From the NCBI GenBank assembly GCA_003242425.1, contig QGUL01000042.1:1-9526 (forward strand): a DNA stretch of 9,526 nt, written 5' to 3'. A program made the translations under genes and the position numbers. This document shows positions 1 to 6,415 of this stretch, one piece after another (the stretch's first letter is position 1; each line of letters begins with the position of its first letter). This DNA is from Pseudomonadota bacterium. Lineage in GTDB: Bacteria > Pseudomonadota > Gammaproteobacteria > Burkholderiales > SG8-39. A model generated the notes under the pieces. That model was not told the origin of the DNA and made no database searches. It saw only the letters and a list, made by a program, of their open reading frames with translations.

Positions 1-1019
1 GCGAGGCAGTCCTTGCAGCGTCTCTTTCCCTTCCCCCCCGTTCGGCCGTCGACCTTGACGCGCTTGGAGATCGAGGAGGGATCGATGTCGATGTGGATGA
101 TCTTGCGCGGCACCTGGCCGAAATGGGCGGGGTTGCCGATCACGCGGTCGTCGAAGCGCGCGCCCACGGCGATCAGCACGTCGCAGTGCTGCATCGTCAT
201 GTTGGCTTCGTAGGTGCCGTGCATGCCCAGCATGCCGACGAACTGGCGGTCGGTGGCCGGGAAGGCGCCCAGGCCCATCAGCGTATTGGTGCAGGGATAG
301 CCGAGCAGCTTGACCAGCTTGGTGAGCTCGGCCGCCGCGTCGGAGAGGATCACACCGCCGCCGGCGTACACATAGGGACGCTTGGCCTCGAGGATGAGCT
401 GCGCGGCTTTCTTGATCTGCCCCGGATGCCCCTTCACCACCGGGTTGTAGGAGCGCATCTCCACCTTCTCCGGATAGTGGAAGGGATGCACCATGGTGGT
501 GATGTCCTTGGGGATGTCGACCAGCACCGGGCCGGGACGTCCGGTGCGCGCCAGGTGGAAAGCCTTCTTGATCGTCGGCGCGATATCCTCGACGCGCTTC
601 ACCAGGAAGTTGTGCTTCACGCAAGGCCGGGTGATGCCGATGGCGTCCACTTCCTGGAAGGCATCGAGCCCGATGGCGTGGGTCGGCACCTGGCCGCTGA
701 TGATGACCATCGGAATGGAGTCGAGATAGGCCGTGGCGATCCCGGTCACGGCATTGGTGAGGCCGGGCCCGGAAGTGACGAGGGCGACGCCCACTTTCTT
801 GCTCGCGCGGGAATAGCCGTCGGCGGCGTGCGTGGCGCCTTGCTCGTGGCGCACCAGCACGTGCTTGATCTTGTCCTGCTTGAACAGAGCGTCGTAAATG
901 TAGAGAACCGCGCCGCCGGGATAGCCGAATACGTATTCGACCCCTTCAGCTTCGAGACACTTGATGACGATATCCGCCCCGGTCAGGGCGGGCGCGCGTG
1001 GTTCTTTCCCGGTGGACAT
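1..1019 (-). CDS. ilvI: Acetolactate synthase catalytic (large) subunit, 3'-truncated by window edge
   Basis: ThDP-dependent acetohydroxyacid synthase large subunit: it condenses two pyruvates, or pyruvate and 2-oxobutyrate, in the first common step of valine, leucine and isoleucine synthesis, in the cytoplasm with a small regulatory subunit. Reading from ATG at 1019, about 323 residues match the family without a break. The N-terminal ThDP (PYR) domain has [11 protein letters not shown] near residues 26-36, [13 protein letters not shown] near 57-69 with the catalytic Glu59, TSGPGLTN, and the DAFQEVD and [10 protein letters not shown] segments. The central domain follows, with GARFDDRV and [15 protein letters not shown]. 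The C-terminal ThDP-binding domain lies outside the window. Just after KVD (about position 47) the frame turns into an unrelated Gly/Lys/Arg-rich string, while the family-like KETLQGL appears in another frame; see findings. A weak AGG lies upstream of the ATG. The ilvI/ilvB naming is by family only; an ilvN/ilvH-type partner would be expected beyond the left edge. Confidence 0.95.
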   Translation of the reverse strand, partial: MSTGKEPRAPALTGADIVIKCLEAEGVEYVFGYPGGAVLYIYDALFKQDKIKHVLVRHEQGATHAADGYSRASKKVGVALVTSGPGLTNAVTGIATAYLDSIPMVIISGQVPTHAIGLDAFQEVDAIGITRPCVKHNFLVKRVEDIAPTIKKAFHLARTGRPGPVLVDIPKDITTMVHPFHYPEKVEMRSYNPVVKGHPGQIKKAAQLILEAKRPYVYAGGGVILSDAAAELTKLVKLLGYPCTNTLMGLGAFPATDRQFVGMLGMHGTYEANMTMQHCDVLIAVGARFDDRVIGNPAHFGQVPRKIIHIDIDPSSISKRVKVDGRTGGKGKRRCKDCL

Positions 1020-1062
1020 GCGAAGCGACCTAAGTGCGTTGAATATTTGGCGAAAACCGGGA

Positions 1063-1091
1063 ACAGTAACGTTTGGCGGCGGATTGGTCAA
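1063..1091 (-). promoter_or_regulatory. Candidate sigma-70 promoter of the acetolactate synthase gene
   Basis: On the minus strand a TTGACC -35 box (1091-1086) is followed by a 17-bp spacer and a TACTGT -10 box (1068-1063). The -35 matches consensus at 5 of 6 positions and the -10 at 3 of 6. It would give a leader of roughly 35-40 nt before the ATG at 1019. I saw no leader peptide rich in branched-chain codons and no terminator hairpin there, so classical ilv attenuation is not supported. Confidence 0.5.
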
Positions 1092-1159
1092 GCAAAGTTG
1101 CCTGTCCGGCGGGCCGCTTTGCTAACATCCGCGGCCGTCCCCGACAACACCCGCGTGTC

Positions 1160-1692
1160 TTGAAACCCGAATCCCCTACCGAACGTCCGGCCGCCGTCCA
1201 TCCGTCCGTCGCCCGGCGGCTGGCAGCCATGGTGTATGAGGCCCTCATCGTGGCGGCGATCCTGCTCGCGGCCGGCCTGCTCTATTCCCTGGCGGCCGCC
1301 GGGTCGTCGAAGGCGGTCTGCGGCTCGCTTTCCAGGCTTATCTGGTCGCCGTGCTCGGCCTCTACTTCGTCTGGTGCTGGCGGCGGGGCCGGACGCTGGC
1401 CATGCGCGCCTGGCATCTGCGGGTGGTGCGCGAAGACGGGCGCCCGCTTTCCACCGGCCAGGCGGCGCTGCGCTTCGTCCTGGCCGCGCTGACGCTCGGC
1501 ACGGGATCGCTCGGCCTCATCGCGGTTTGGAAGGCGCCGTACAGCTGGGGCGCCTGGGCGGCGGTGGCCGCCGGCCTTCTCACCGTCGCCTGGGCCTGGT
1601 TCGACCGCGACGGCCAGTTCCTGCACGACCGCCTGGCGAGGACCCGCCTGGTACTCGTCAAGGAAGCGAGAAAACCCCGCGCCGCGGCTTAG
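1160..1692 (+). pseudogene. RDD-family membrane protein, interrupted by a frameshift
   Basis: Small polytopic inner-membrane protein of the RDD family, whose function is generally unclear. The first part is open from TTG at 1160 (MKPESPTERP...) and carries the family start VHPSVARRLAAMVYEAL plus a hydrophobic helix. Near 1310-1314 this frame becomes unrelated sequence. The expected continuation (LRLAFQAYLVAVLGLYFVWCW, RGRTLAMRAWHLRVV, a second hydrophobic pair, then the typical ending QFLHDRLARTRLV) is in the -1 frame, open to TAG at 1690-1692. Inserting one G next to the GG at 1312-1313 joins the halves as GSSKGGLRLAF and gives about 177 residues, normal for the family. The TTG start is chosen because it is the closest start before the conserved N-terminus; no strong ribosome site is visible. 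A weak TTGCCT (1098-1103) and TAACAT (1123-1128) pair with 19-bp spacing could be its promoter. The break may be a real mutation or a sequencing error. The last 4 bases overlap the end of lptG. Confidence 0.8.
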
Positions 1693-2762
1693 CGGCGCTC
1701 CACCCACCACATCATGCCGATCGCCACGAGCAGGAAGATCGCGCTGGGCAGGATCGCGCTGGCGAAAGGCGGCCAGCTCTGCAGCACGCCCAGATGCGAG
1801 AAAAGCGTGTTGAGGAAGTGGAACAGCACGCCCAGCATGACGCCCGCGAACAGCTTCGCTCCCACGCCGCCGGCGCGCACGAGGATGTAGGCGAACGGCA
1901 GGGCGAGCCCCATCATCACCAGCGCCGCGAAGGGGTAGACGAGCTTTTTCCACAGCGCGATTTCGTAGCGCTCGGTGCGCTGGCGGTTCTTCGCCAGATG
2001 CTCGGTGTACTGGTAGAGCGCCCAGGCCGACATCTTCTCCGGCCGCACCAGCAGCACTGCGAGCATGTCCGGCGTGAGCACGCTGCGCCAGTCGATGTTC
2101 GGCAGGCGCTCGACCCGCGCGCCCTCGGGCGTGAATTCGGTCCGCTGCACTTCCGTCAACCGCCAGGTGTTGCCCTCGACGTGCGTGCCCGCCTGCGCCT
2201 CGCTGATAGTCTGCAGATGCATCTGCTCGTCGAATTCGTAGATGCGCACGCCTTTGAGGCTCGAGTCCGGCAACACCTCCTGGATGTTGACGAAGTTCGA
2301 ATCCGCCCGGACCCACAAGCCGGTGCGCAGTTCCTGAGCCACGGCCCGGCCGAGGCGGTCGAGGCGCAACTGCTGCGCGGTACGCTCGGCCACCGGCGCG
2401 ACGAACTCGCCGATCACGACGGTGAGGACCACGAAGGCCATGCCGATCCGCACCAGCGTCGCGCCCGCGCGCCAGGGCGAGAAGCCGGATACGCGCAACA
2501 CCGTGTATTCCGAATGGTGGGCGAGGCTGGACAGCGCCGCAAGCGTGCCGATCAGCACGACGATGGGGAACAGCTCGTAAATGTGCCCCGGCACCGACAG
2601 CAGCACGAACAGGAAGGCCTGCGGCAGCCCGTAGGTGCCCTTGCCAAGGTGGTCGAGCTCGTTGATGAAATCGAAGAAGGCGAACAGCCCGAGGAACGCG
2701 ACCAGCACGAACGCGGTCGCCTTGTAGATTTCACGGGCGAGGTAGCGCGTGACCGTGCTCAT
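1689..2762 (-). CDS. lptG: LPS export ABC transporter permease LptG
   Basis: Inner-membrane permease of the LptB2FG complex, which extracts lipopolysaccharide from the inner membrane and passes it to LptC and the periplasmic LptA bridge. The 357-residue product has the LptF/LptG (YjgP/YjgQ) layout. Three N-terminal membrane helices lie at about residues 15-35, 60-80 and 100-120, followed by a periplasmic beta-jellyroll-type region of about 150 residues and three C-terminal helices near 275-295, 300-320 and 330-352. Family-typical stretches include MSTVTRYLAREIYKAT, FDFINELDHLGKG and YPFAALVMMGLALPFAY. The ATG at 2762 is chosen because it overlaps the lptF stop as ATGA and has GAGG (2774-2771) 8 nt upstream; the same frame stays open further upstream only because it runs across lptF. 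It is translationally coupled to lptF and ends convergently with the RDD gene. Confidence 0.96.
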   Translation of the reverse strand: MSTVTRYLAREIYKATAFVLVAFLGLFAFFDFINELDHLGKGTYGLPQAFLFVLLSVPGHIYELFPIVVLIGTLAALSSLAHHSEYTVLRVSGFSPWRAGATLVRIGMAFVVLTVVIGEFVAPVAERTAQQLRLDRLGRAVAQELRTGLWVRADSNFVNIQEVLPDSSLKGVRIYEFDEQMHLQTISEAQAGTHVEGNTWRLTEVQRTEFTPEGARVERLPNIDWRSVLTPDMLAVLLVRPEKMSAWALYQYTEHLAKNRQRTERYEIALWKKLVYPFAALVMMGLALPFAYILVRAGGVGAKLFAGVMLGVLFHFLNTLFSHLGVLQSWPPFASAILPSAIFLLVAIGMMWWVERR

Positions 2763-3841
2763 CTGCGTCGCCTCAGGAAGGAGAAGCCCAAGGTGATGCG
2801 CCAGGCGAACAGCAGCGCGACGACACCGAAGGCCAGCGCGTGCAGGATCCACCAGCCGACGCCGAAACTGAGTTTCTCCTGCGACACCCACGCCTGGACC
2901 ACGTTGATGAGGTTGTTGTAGAGCATGTAGGCGAACACCGCGAACAGCAGGTTCACCGAACGGCTGGCGCGCGGATTGACGAAGCCGAGCGGAATGGCGA
3001 GCAGGGCGAGATTGATCGCGACGAAGGGCATGCCGATCCGCCACAGCAGCTCGGCCTGGCCGCGCGGCGTCGGGTTGGCGATCAGTTCGGCGGTCGACAT
3101 CGTCTTCGGCGACTGCCGGCCGGCGGCCTGGTCCGCGGACTGGATGCGCGCCGCATAGCGCTCGAATTCCGTGATCCGGTATTCCGGCGTGCCGGGCACA
3201 CCCTCGTAGCGACGGCCGTTCAGCAACACGGCGAAGCGGTCGCCGTTATCGGCCACCTCGATATAGCCCTCCTTGCTCACCACCACGCCGGTCTTGCCGT
3301 GGGCCTTGCTGGCGACGAACACGTTCTGCACCCGCCCGTCCTCGGCGTTGGCGCTCTCGACGAAAAACACCCGCTCGGCGTTGGCCGATTCGCGGAACAC
3401 GCCCGGCGCGATGCGCGAAACCTCGTCGCGGCTCTCGATGCGGCGGCGGTACTCGTCGGCGCGATCGTTGGCCCACGGCGACAGCAGGAGCGACATGAGC
3501 GCGATGACCAGCACCAGCGGCGCCGCGAACATCATCACCGGCCGGATCCAGGCGAGCAGCGATACGCCGGAAGCGAGCCAGACCACCATTTCCGAGTCCC
3601 GGTAGGCACGCGACACCGTCATCAGGACCGCGACGAACAGGGTCAGCGCGAGCAGGACCGGAAGATAGTTGATGGCGGTGAAGCCGATGAGCGCGAAGAC
3701 CGCGTCGGTGGGAATGCTGCCGCCGGCCGCACGCCCCAGCATGCGCACGAGCTGGCTCGTCACGATGATGGCGAACAGCGCCGCGAACACCGCCGCGGCG
3801 TAGTTGCCGAATTCACGCAATAGCGAGCGTTGGAAGATCAC
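2759..3841 (-). CDS. lptF: LPS export ABC transporter permease LptF
   Basis: Second permease of the LptB2FG lipopolysaccharide exporter in the inner membrane. It begins with the family-typical MIFQRSLLREF and has three N-terminal helices (about residues 12-32, 48-75, 95-120), with the conserved SRAYRDSEMVVWLASG stretch before the third. A periplasmic domain covers about 125-265, and three C-terminal helices include IGMPFVAINLALLAIPLGFVNPR. The product is 360 residues, the usual size. The start is set at GTG 3841: it matches the family N-terminus and has AGGG (3853-3850) 8 nt upstream. The frame is also open back to an ATG at 3895, but that 18-residue extension is unlike the family and would run into the divergent control region. 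It heads the lptF-lptG operon and is divergent from pepA, as in E. coli. Confidence 0.95.
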   Translation of the reverse strand: MIFQRSLLREFGNYAAAVFAALFAIIVTSQLVRMLGRAAGGSIPTDAVFALIGFTAINYLPVLLALTLFVAVLMTVSRAYRDSEMVVWLASGVSLLAWIRPVMMFAAPLVLVIALMSLLLSPWANDRADEYRRRIESRDEVSRIAPGVFRESANAERVFFVESANAEDGRVQNVFVASKAHGKTGVVVSKEGYIEVADNGDRFAVLLNGRRYEGVPGTPEYRITEFERYAARIQSADQAAGRQSPKTMSTAELIANPTPRGQAELLWRIGMPFVAINLALLAIPLGFVNPRASRSVNLLFAVFAYMLYNNLINVVQAWVSQEKLSFGVGWWILHALAFGVVALLFAWRITLGFSFLRRRR

Positions 3842-3902
3842 CGCACAAGCCCTGGCACGCCCGCCTGAGAATCCCCCGCTCAAGGCGCCCTGCACGGGCG
3901 TT

Positions 3903-3932
3903 TTGACGGGGTCGAAACAATGCGGGGATAAT
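3903..3932 (+). promoter_or_regulatory. Candidate sigma-70 promoter for pepA
   Basis: TTGACG (3903-3908), an 18-bp spacer and GATAAT (3927-3932) match the consensus boxes at 5 of 6 positions each. This is the strongest promoter-like site in the window. Transcription would begin near 3939-3940, about 40-50 nt before the pepA start, and could read through holC and the following small gene. On the opposite strand I see only a weak GATTAT-like -10 for lptF in the same interval, without a convincing -35. Confidence 0.65.
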
Positions 3933-3975
3933 CGTTCGCCATTCGATCCGTGTTTCTACGGAAACCGCAGCACGA

Positions 3976-3981
3976 ACGGAG
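3976..3981 (+). promoter_or_regulatory. pepA ribosome binding site that favours a TTG start at 3988
   Basis: ACGGAG directly abuts the ATG at 3982, leaving no spacer, but sits 6 nt before an in-frame TTG at 3988. Initiation at that TTG would give a protein beginning Met-Glu-Phe-Ser, as E. coli PepA does (recalled from memory). This points to TTG as the real start. Confidence 0.5.
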
Positions 3982-5478
3982 ATGGCCTTGGAATTTAGCA
4001 CGAAAGTCGCAGAGCCGGACAAGCTCGCCACGGACGCGCTGGTCGTCGGCATTTACGAATCGGGCAAGCTGTCCGAGAGTGCCGCAGCCGTGGATCGGGC
4101 CGCCAAAGGACTGATCACCGAGCTCATCAAACGCAAGGACGTGAGCGGCAAACTCGGCGCCACACGGGTACTGGTCAAGCCCGCAGGACTGGCGTGCGAG
4201 CGGCTGGTCCTGGTCGGTTTCGGCAAGGAGCAGGAACTGGGCGCCAAGGGCTATCGCGAGGCCGTGCACGCCGCGGTGTCGGCACTGAAAGACACAGGCG
4301 CGAAAAGAGCGCACTTCTATCTCGCCGAGCTGCCGGTGCGCGGCTGCGACGTGCGCTGGTCCGCACGCCAGGCGGTGATCGTCGCCTCCGACGCGCTCTA
4401 CCGCTTCGAGGAATTCAAGAGCCAGAAGTCGCCGCCCGCCGCGCTCCAGCACATCGTGCTCGCGCTGGCCGATCGGTCGTTCGCCGATGCGGTTGCCGAA
4501 GCGGTGGCGGAAGGACGCGCCATCGCCGCCGGCATGGCGTTCGCGAAGAACCTCGGCAACCGGCCGAGCAACCTCTGCACGCCCAGCCATCTGGCCGAAC
4601 AGGCCCGGCAGCTGGCCAAGGAATACAAGCTCGGCGTCGAAGTGCTCGAGCGCAAGGATATGGAAAAGCTCGGCATGGGCGCCCTGCTCGCCGTGGCCAA
4701 GGGTTCGCACGAACCGCCGAAGTTCCTGGTGCTGCAGTACAACGGCGGCGGCAAGAAGAACAAACCGGTGGTGCTGGTCGGCAAGGGCGTGACCTTCGAC
4801 ACCGGCGGCATCTCGCTCAAGCCCGCGGCCGAGATGGACGAGATGAAATTCGACATGTGCGGCGCCGCGAGCGTGCTCGGCACCTTCCGCGCCATCGCGG
4901 AGCTCAAACCCAAGCTCAATCTCGTCGGCCTCATCCCGGCCACCGAGAACATGCCGGGCGGCGGCGCCACCAAGCCGGGCGACATCGTCAAGAGCCTGTC
5001 CGGCCGGACTATCGAAATCCTCAACACCGACGCCGAAGGCCGGCTGATCCTCTGCGACGCGCTGACCTACGCCGAGCGCTTCAATCCGGCGGCGGTGATC
5101 GACATCGCCACCCTCACCGGCGCCTGCGTGATCGCGCTGGGCCATGTGGCCACGGGCGTATACGCCAACGACGAGACCCTGGCCGAGCAGTTGCTGGAGG
5201 CGGGCCGCGAGGCCTGGGACCGCGGCTGGCGCATGCCGCTGTGGGAGGACTACCAAGAGCAGCTCAAGAGCCCCTTCGCCGATGTCGCCAACATCGGCGG
5301 TCGCCCGGCGGGCAGCGTGACCGCCGCCTGCTTCCTGGCGCGCTTCGCGGAGAAGTATTCGTGGGCGCACCTCGACATCGCCGGCACCGCTTGGAAGTCG
5401 GGCAAGGACAAGGGCGCGACCGGACGGCCGGTGCCGCTGCTCACCACGTATCTGCTGCACCGCGCACGTCAGTCGTGA
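3982..5478 (+). CDS. pepA: Leucyl aminopeptidase PepA (M17 family)
   Basis: Cytosolic hexameric two-metal aminopeptidase that removes N-terminal residues, with preference for leucine, in peptide turnover. In E. coli PepA also binds DNA (XerCD/cer recombination, carAB control); whether this one does cannot be seen. The N-terminal macrodomain-like region covers about residues 1-165 and the catalytic domain the rest. Metal and active-site residues are all present. K268 and D273 lie in VGKGVTFDTGGISLKP (with K280), D291 in KFDMCGAA, and D350, E352 and R354 in NTDAEGRL. These sit at a constant offset of 2 from E. coli K270, D275, D293, D352, E354 and R356. The C-terminal ANIGGRPAG and WAHLDIAGTAW blocks are also intact. 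Coordinates use the ATG (498 residues); the TTG at 3988 (496 residues) is probably the true start, judging by ribosome-site spacing. The stop overlaps the holC start, so the two are likely coupled. Confidence 0.97.
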   Translation: MALEFSTKVAEPDKLATDALVVGIYESGKLSESAAAVDRAAKGLITELIKRKDVSGKLGATRVLVKPAGLACERLVLVGFGKEQELGAKGYREAVHAAVSALKDTGAKRAHFYLAELPVRGCDVRWSARQAVIVASDALYRFEEFKSQKSPPAALQHIVLALADRSFADAVAEAVAEGRAIAAGMAFAKNLGNRPSNLCTPSHLAEQARQLAKEYKLGVEVLERKDMEKLGMGALLAVAKGSHEPPKFLVLQYNGGGKKNKPVVLVGKGVTFDTGGISLKPAAEMDEMKFDMCGAASVLGTFRAIAELKPKLNLVGLIPATENMPGGGATKPGDIVKSLSGRTIEILNTDAEGRLILCDALTYAERFNPAAVIDIATLTGACVIALGHVATGVYANDETLAEQLLEAGREAWDRGWRMPLWEDYQEQLKSPFADVANIGGRPAGSVTAACFLARFAEKYSWAHLDIAGTAWKSGKDKGATGRPVPLLTTYLLHRARQS

Positions 5479-5903
5479 CCCGCATCGACTTCTATCACGA
5501 AGCGGAAGACCGGCTGGCGATCGCCTGCCGGCTGGTCGCCAAGGCCTTCCAGCAGCAACTGCGCGTCGTGATCTACGCGCCGCGTGCCGAAGTCGCCGAC
5601 GCGGTCGACCGCATGCTGTGGATCTCCCCCTCGATCGGTTTTCTCCCGCACGTGCGCGCCGACCACCGGTTGGCGCCGGAAACGCCCATCCTCATCGCCG
5701 GCGAGGACAGCGACCCGCTCACGCACGACGACGTGCTCATCAACCTGGACGACAAGTGGCCGCCGGCCTTCTCGCGCTTCCAGCGCCTGATCGAGATCGT
5801 CAGCCGCGACGAGACGGACAAGCAGCAGGCGCGCGCCCGCTTCCGCTTCTACAAGGACCGCGGCTATCCCATCCACACCCACAATCTGGCCGCCCGTGCC
5901 TGA
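5475..5903 (+). CDS. holC: DNA polymerase III chi subunit HolC
   Basis: Chi subunit of the DNA polymerase III clamp-loader assembly, which links the replisome to the C-terminal tail of single-strand DNA-binding protein. The 142-residue product is close to the 147 residues of E. coli HolC. It starts TRIDFYH, has an LWISPSIGFLPH segment where W49 and F56 line up with E. coli W57 and F64 (residues I recall as part of the SSB pocket), then DVLINLDD and the conserved C-terminal block IEIVSRDETDKQQARARFRFYKDRGY. The GTG start is chosen because it overlaps the pepA stop as GTGA. No independent strong ribosome site is visible, so translational coupling to pepA is likely. The pepA-holC-valS order is shared with E. 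coli. Confidence 0.93.
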   Translation: MTRIDFYHEAEDRLAIACRLVAKAFQQQLRVVIYAPRAEVADAVDRMLWISPSIGFLPHVRADHRLAPETPILIAGEDSDPLTHDDVLINLDDKWPPAFSRFQRLIEIVSRDETDKQQARARFRFYKDRGYPIHTHNLAARA

Positions 5904-5913
5904 AGGAGCGCGC

Positions 5914-6309
5914 ATGAACGACGATCCGGACGACGTACTGCGCAAAGCCGAGGCCCTGCTCGCCAAGCACCGCGGGCCGCAGGACGAGAAGCAGCCGGCA
6001 CCGCCCGTGGATTTCCCCACCCTCACCGAGATCGTCGAGGAAGGCGAGCCTCAGGCGGCCGCGGCGCCGCCCATGAGCGACGCCGAGCTGGCCGAATTCG
6101 AGCGTGAACTGCGCACCGAGATCCTCCAACTCGTGCGGGCGGAACTGGAAAGGCTGGTGGAAGCGCGCCTGCATCCCCGCATCGAAGCCACCGTCGCCAA
6201 GGTCATGACGCAGGCCCGCGTGGAGCTGGAAGTGGAAATGCGCCGCGCGGTGCGCGAAGCGGTGACGCAAGTGATCGACGAGGAAATCCGGCGGCTGCAG
6301 TCGGATTGA
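5914..6309 (+). CDS. Hypothetical charged, helical protein between holC and valS
   Basis: The product has 131 residues and I do not recognise a function. The start is ATG 5914, with GAAGGAG (5902-5908) 5 nt upstream; that ribosome site overlaps the holC stop, so the gene is in the same transcription unit. Residues 1-20 form a short charged helix (DDVLRKAEALLAKHR). Residues 21-53 are Pro/Ala/Glu-rich and include FPTLTEIVEEGE at 34-45. Residues 54-129 look like one long amphipathic helix rich in Glu, Arg, Ala, Val and Leu, possibly a coiled coil. There are no cysteines, no signal peptide and no membrane segment. From memory, Burkholderia-type genomes carry a DUF2486-like protein with a similar 'P-L-T-E/D-V-V' motif next to holC/valS; a relation is possible but not established. 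It could be an adaptor or scaffold protein, but that is speculation. Confidence 0.82.
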   Translation: MNDDPDDVLRKAEALLAKHRGPQDEKQPAPPVDFPTLTEIVEEGEPQAAAAPPMSDAELAEFERELRTEILQLVRAELERLVEARLHPRIEATVAKVMTQARVELEVEMRRAVREAVTQVIDEEIRRLQSD

Positions 6310-6336
6310 GGCAGCCGGCCCCTCCCGCGCGCACGC

Positions 6337-6342
6337 TATAAT
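6337..6342 (+). promoter_or_regulatory. Perfect -10 box (TATAAT) upstream of valS
   Basis: A consensus TATAAT lies in the 106-bp gap before valS. No matching -35 is found at 16-18 bp spacing (GCCGGC-like sequence there); a TTGAGG at 6306-6311 is 25 bp away, too far. It would place the transcript start near 6348-6350, giving a valS leader of about 67 nt that begins with the hairpin at 6355-6372. It is plausible as valS's own promoter, but the missing -35 lowers confidence. Confidence 0.45.
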
Positions 6343-6354
6343 TCGTCTTTCCCC

Positions 6355-6377
6355 GCGCGGCGCCTGCCGCGCTTTTT
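6355..6377 (+). terminator. Terminator-like hairpin in the valS leader
   Basis: A perfect 7-bp GC-only stem (GCGCGGC 6355-6361, GCCGCGC 6366-6372) with a GCCT loop is followed directly by five T residues (6373-6377). This has the form of a short rho-independent terminator. It lies after the holC-downstream gene and also after the TATAAT box, so it could end the pepA operon, act as an attenuator or 5' stabilising hairpin of the valS mRNA, or both. Confidence 0.5.
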
Positions 6378-6415
6378 GATGCGCGCCCGCGCTGCAACCT
6401 GAGCCTGCCTGATTC

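Noticed and set aside
93..1163. A 356-codon plus-strand frame opposite the acetolactate synthase gene
   Set aside because: His/Gly/Asp-rich shadow; the minus strand encodes a well-conserved ThDP enzyme.
1236..2921. A 561-codon plus-strand frame across the RDD gene and lptG
   Set aside because: Composition is Arg/His/Gln-rich and unlike any protein; it is antisense to lptG, which is clearly coding.
3886..3904. Small hairpin (CGCCC/GGGCG) followed by TTTT before pepA
   Set aside because: The stem is only 5 bp, there is no plus-strand gene upstream to terminate, and the T-run overlaps the pepA -35 box; likely chance.
3880..5460. A 526-codon minus-strand frame opposite pepA
   Set aside because: Antisense shadow of pepA with biased composition and no recognisable domain.
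6379..6402. Seven-codon leader peptide before valS
   Set aside because: No ribosome site and no valine codons, so no support for attenuation by translation.
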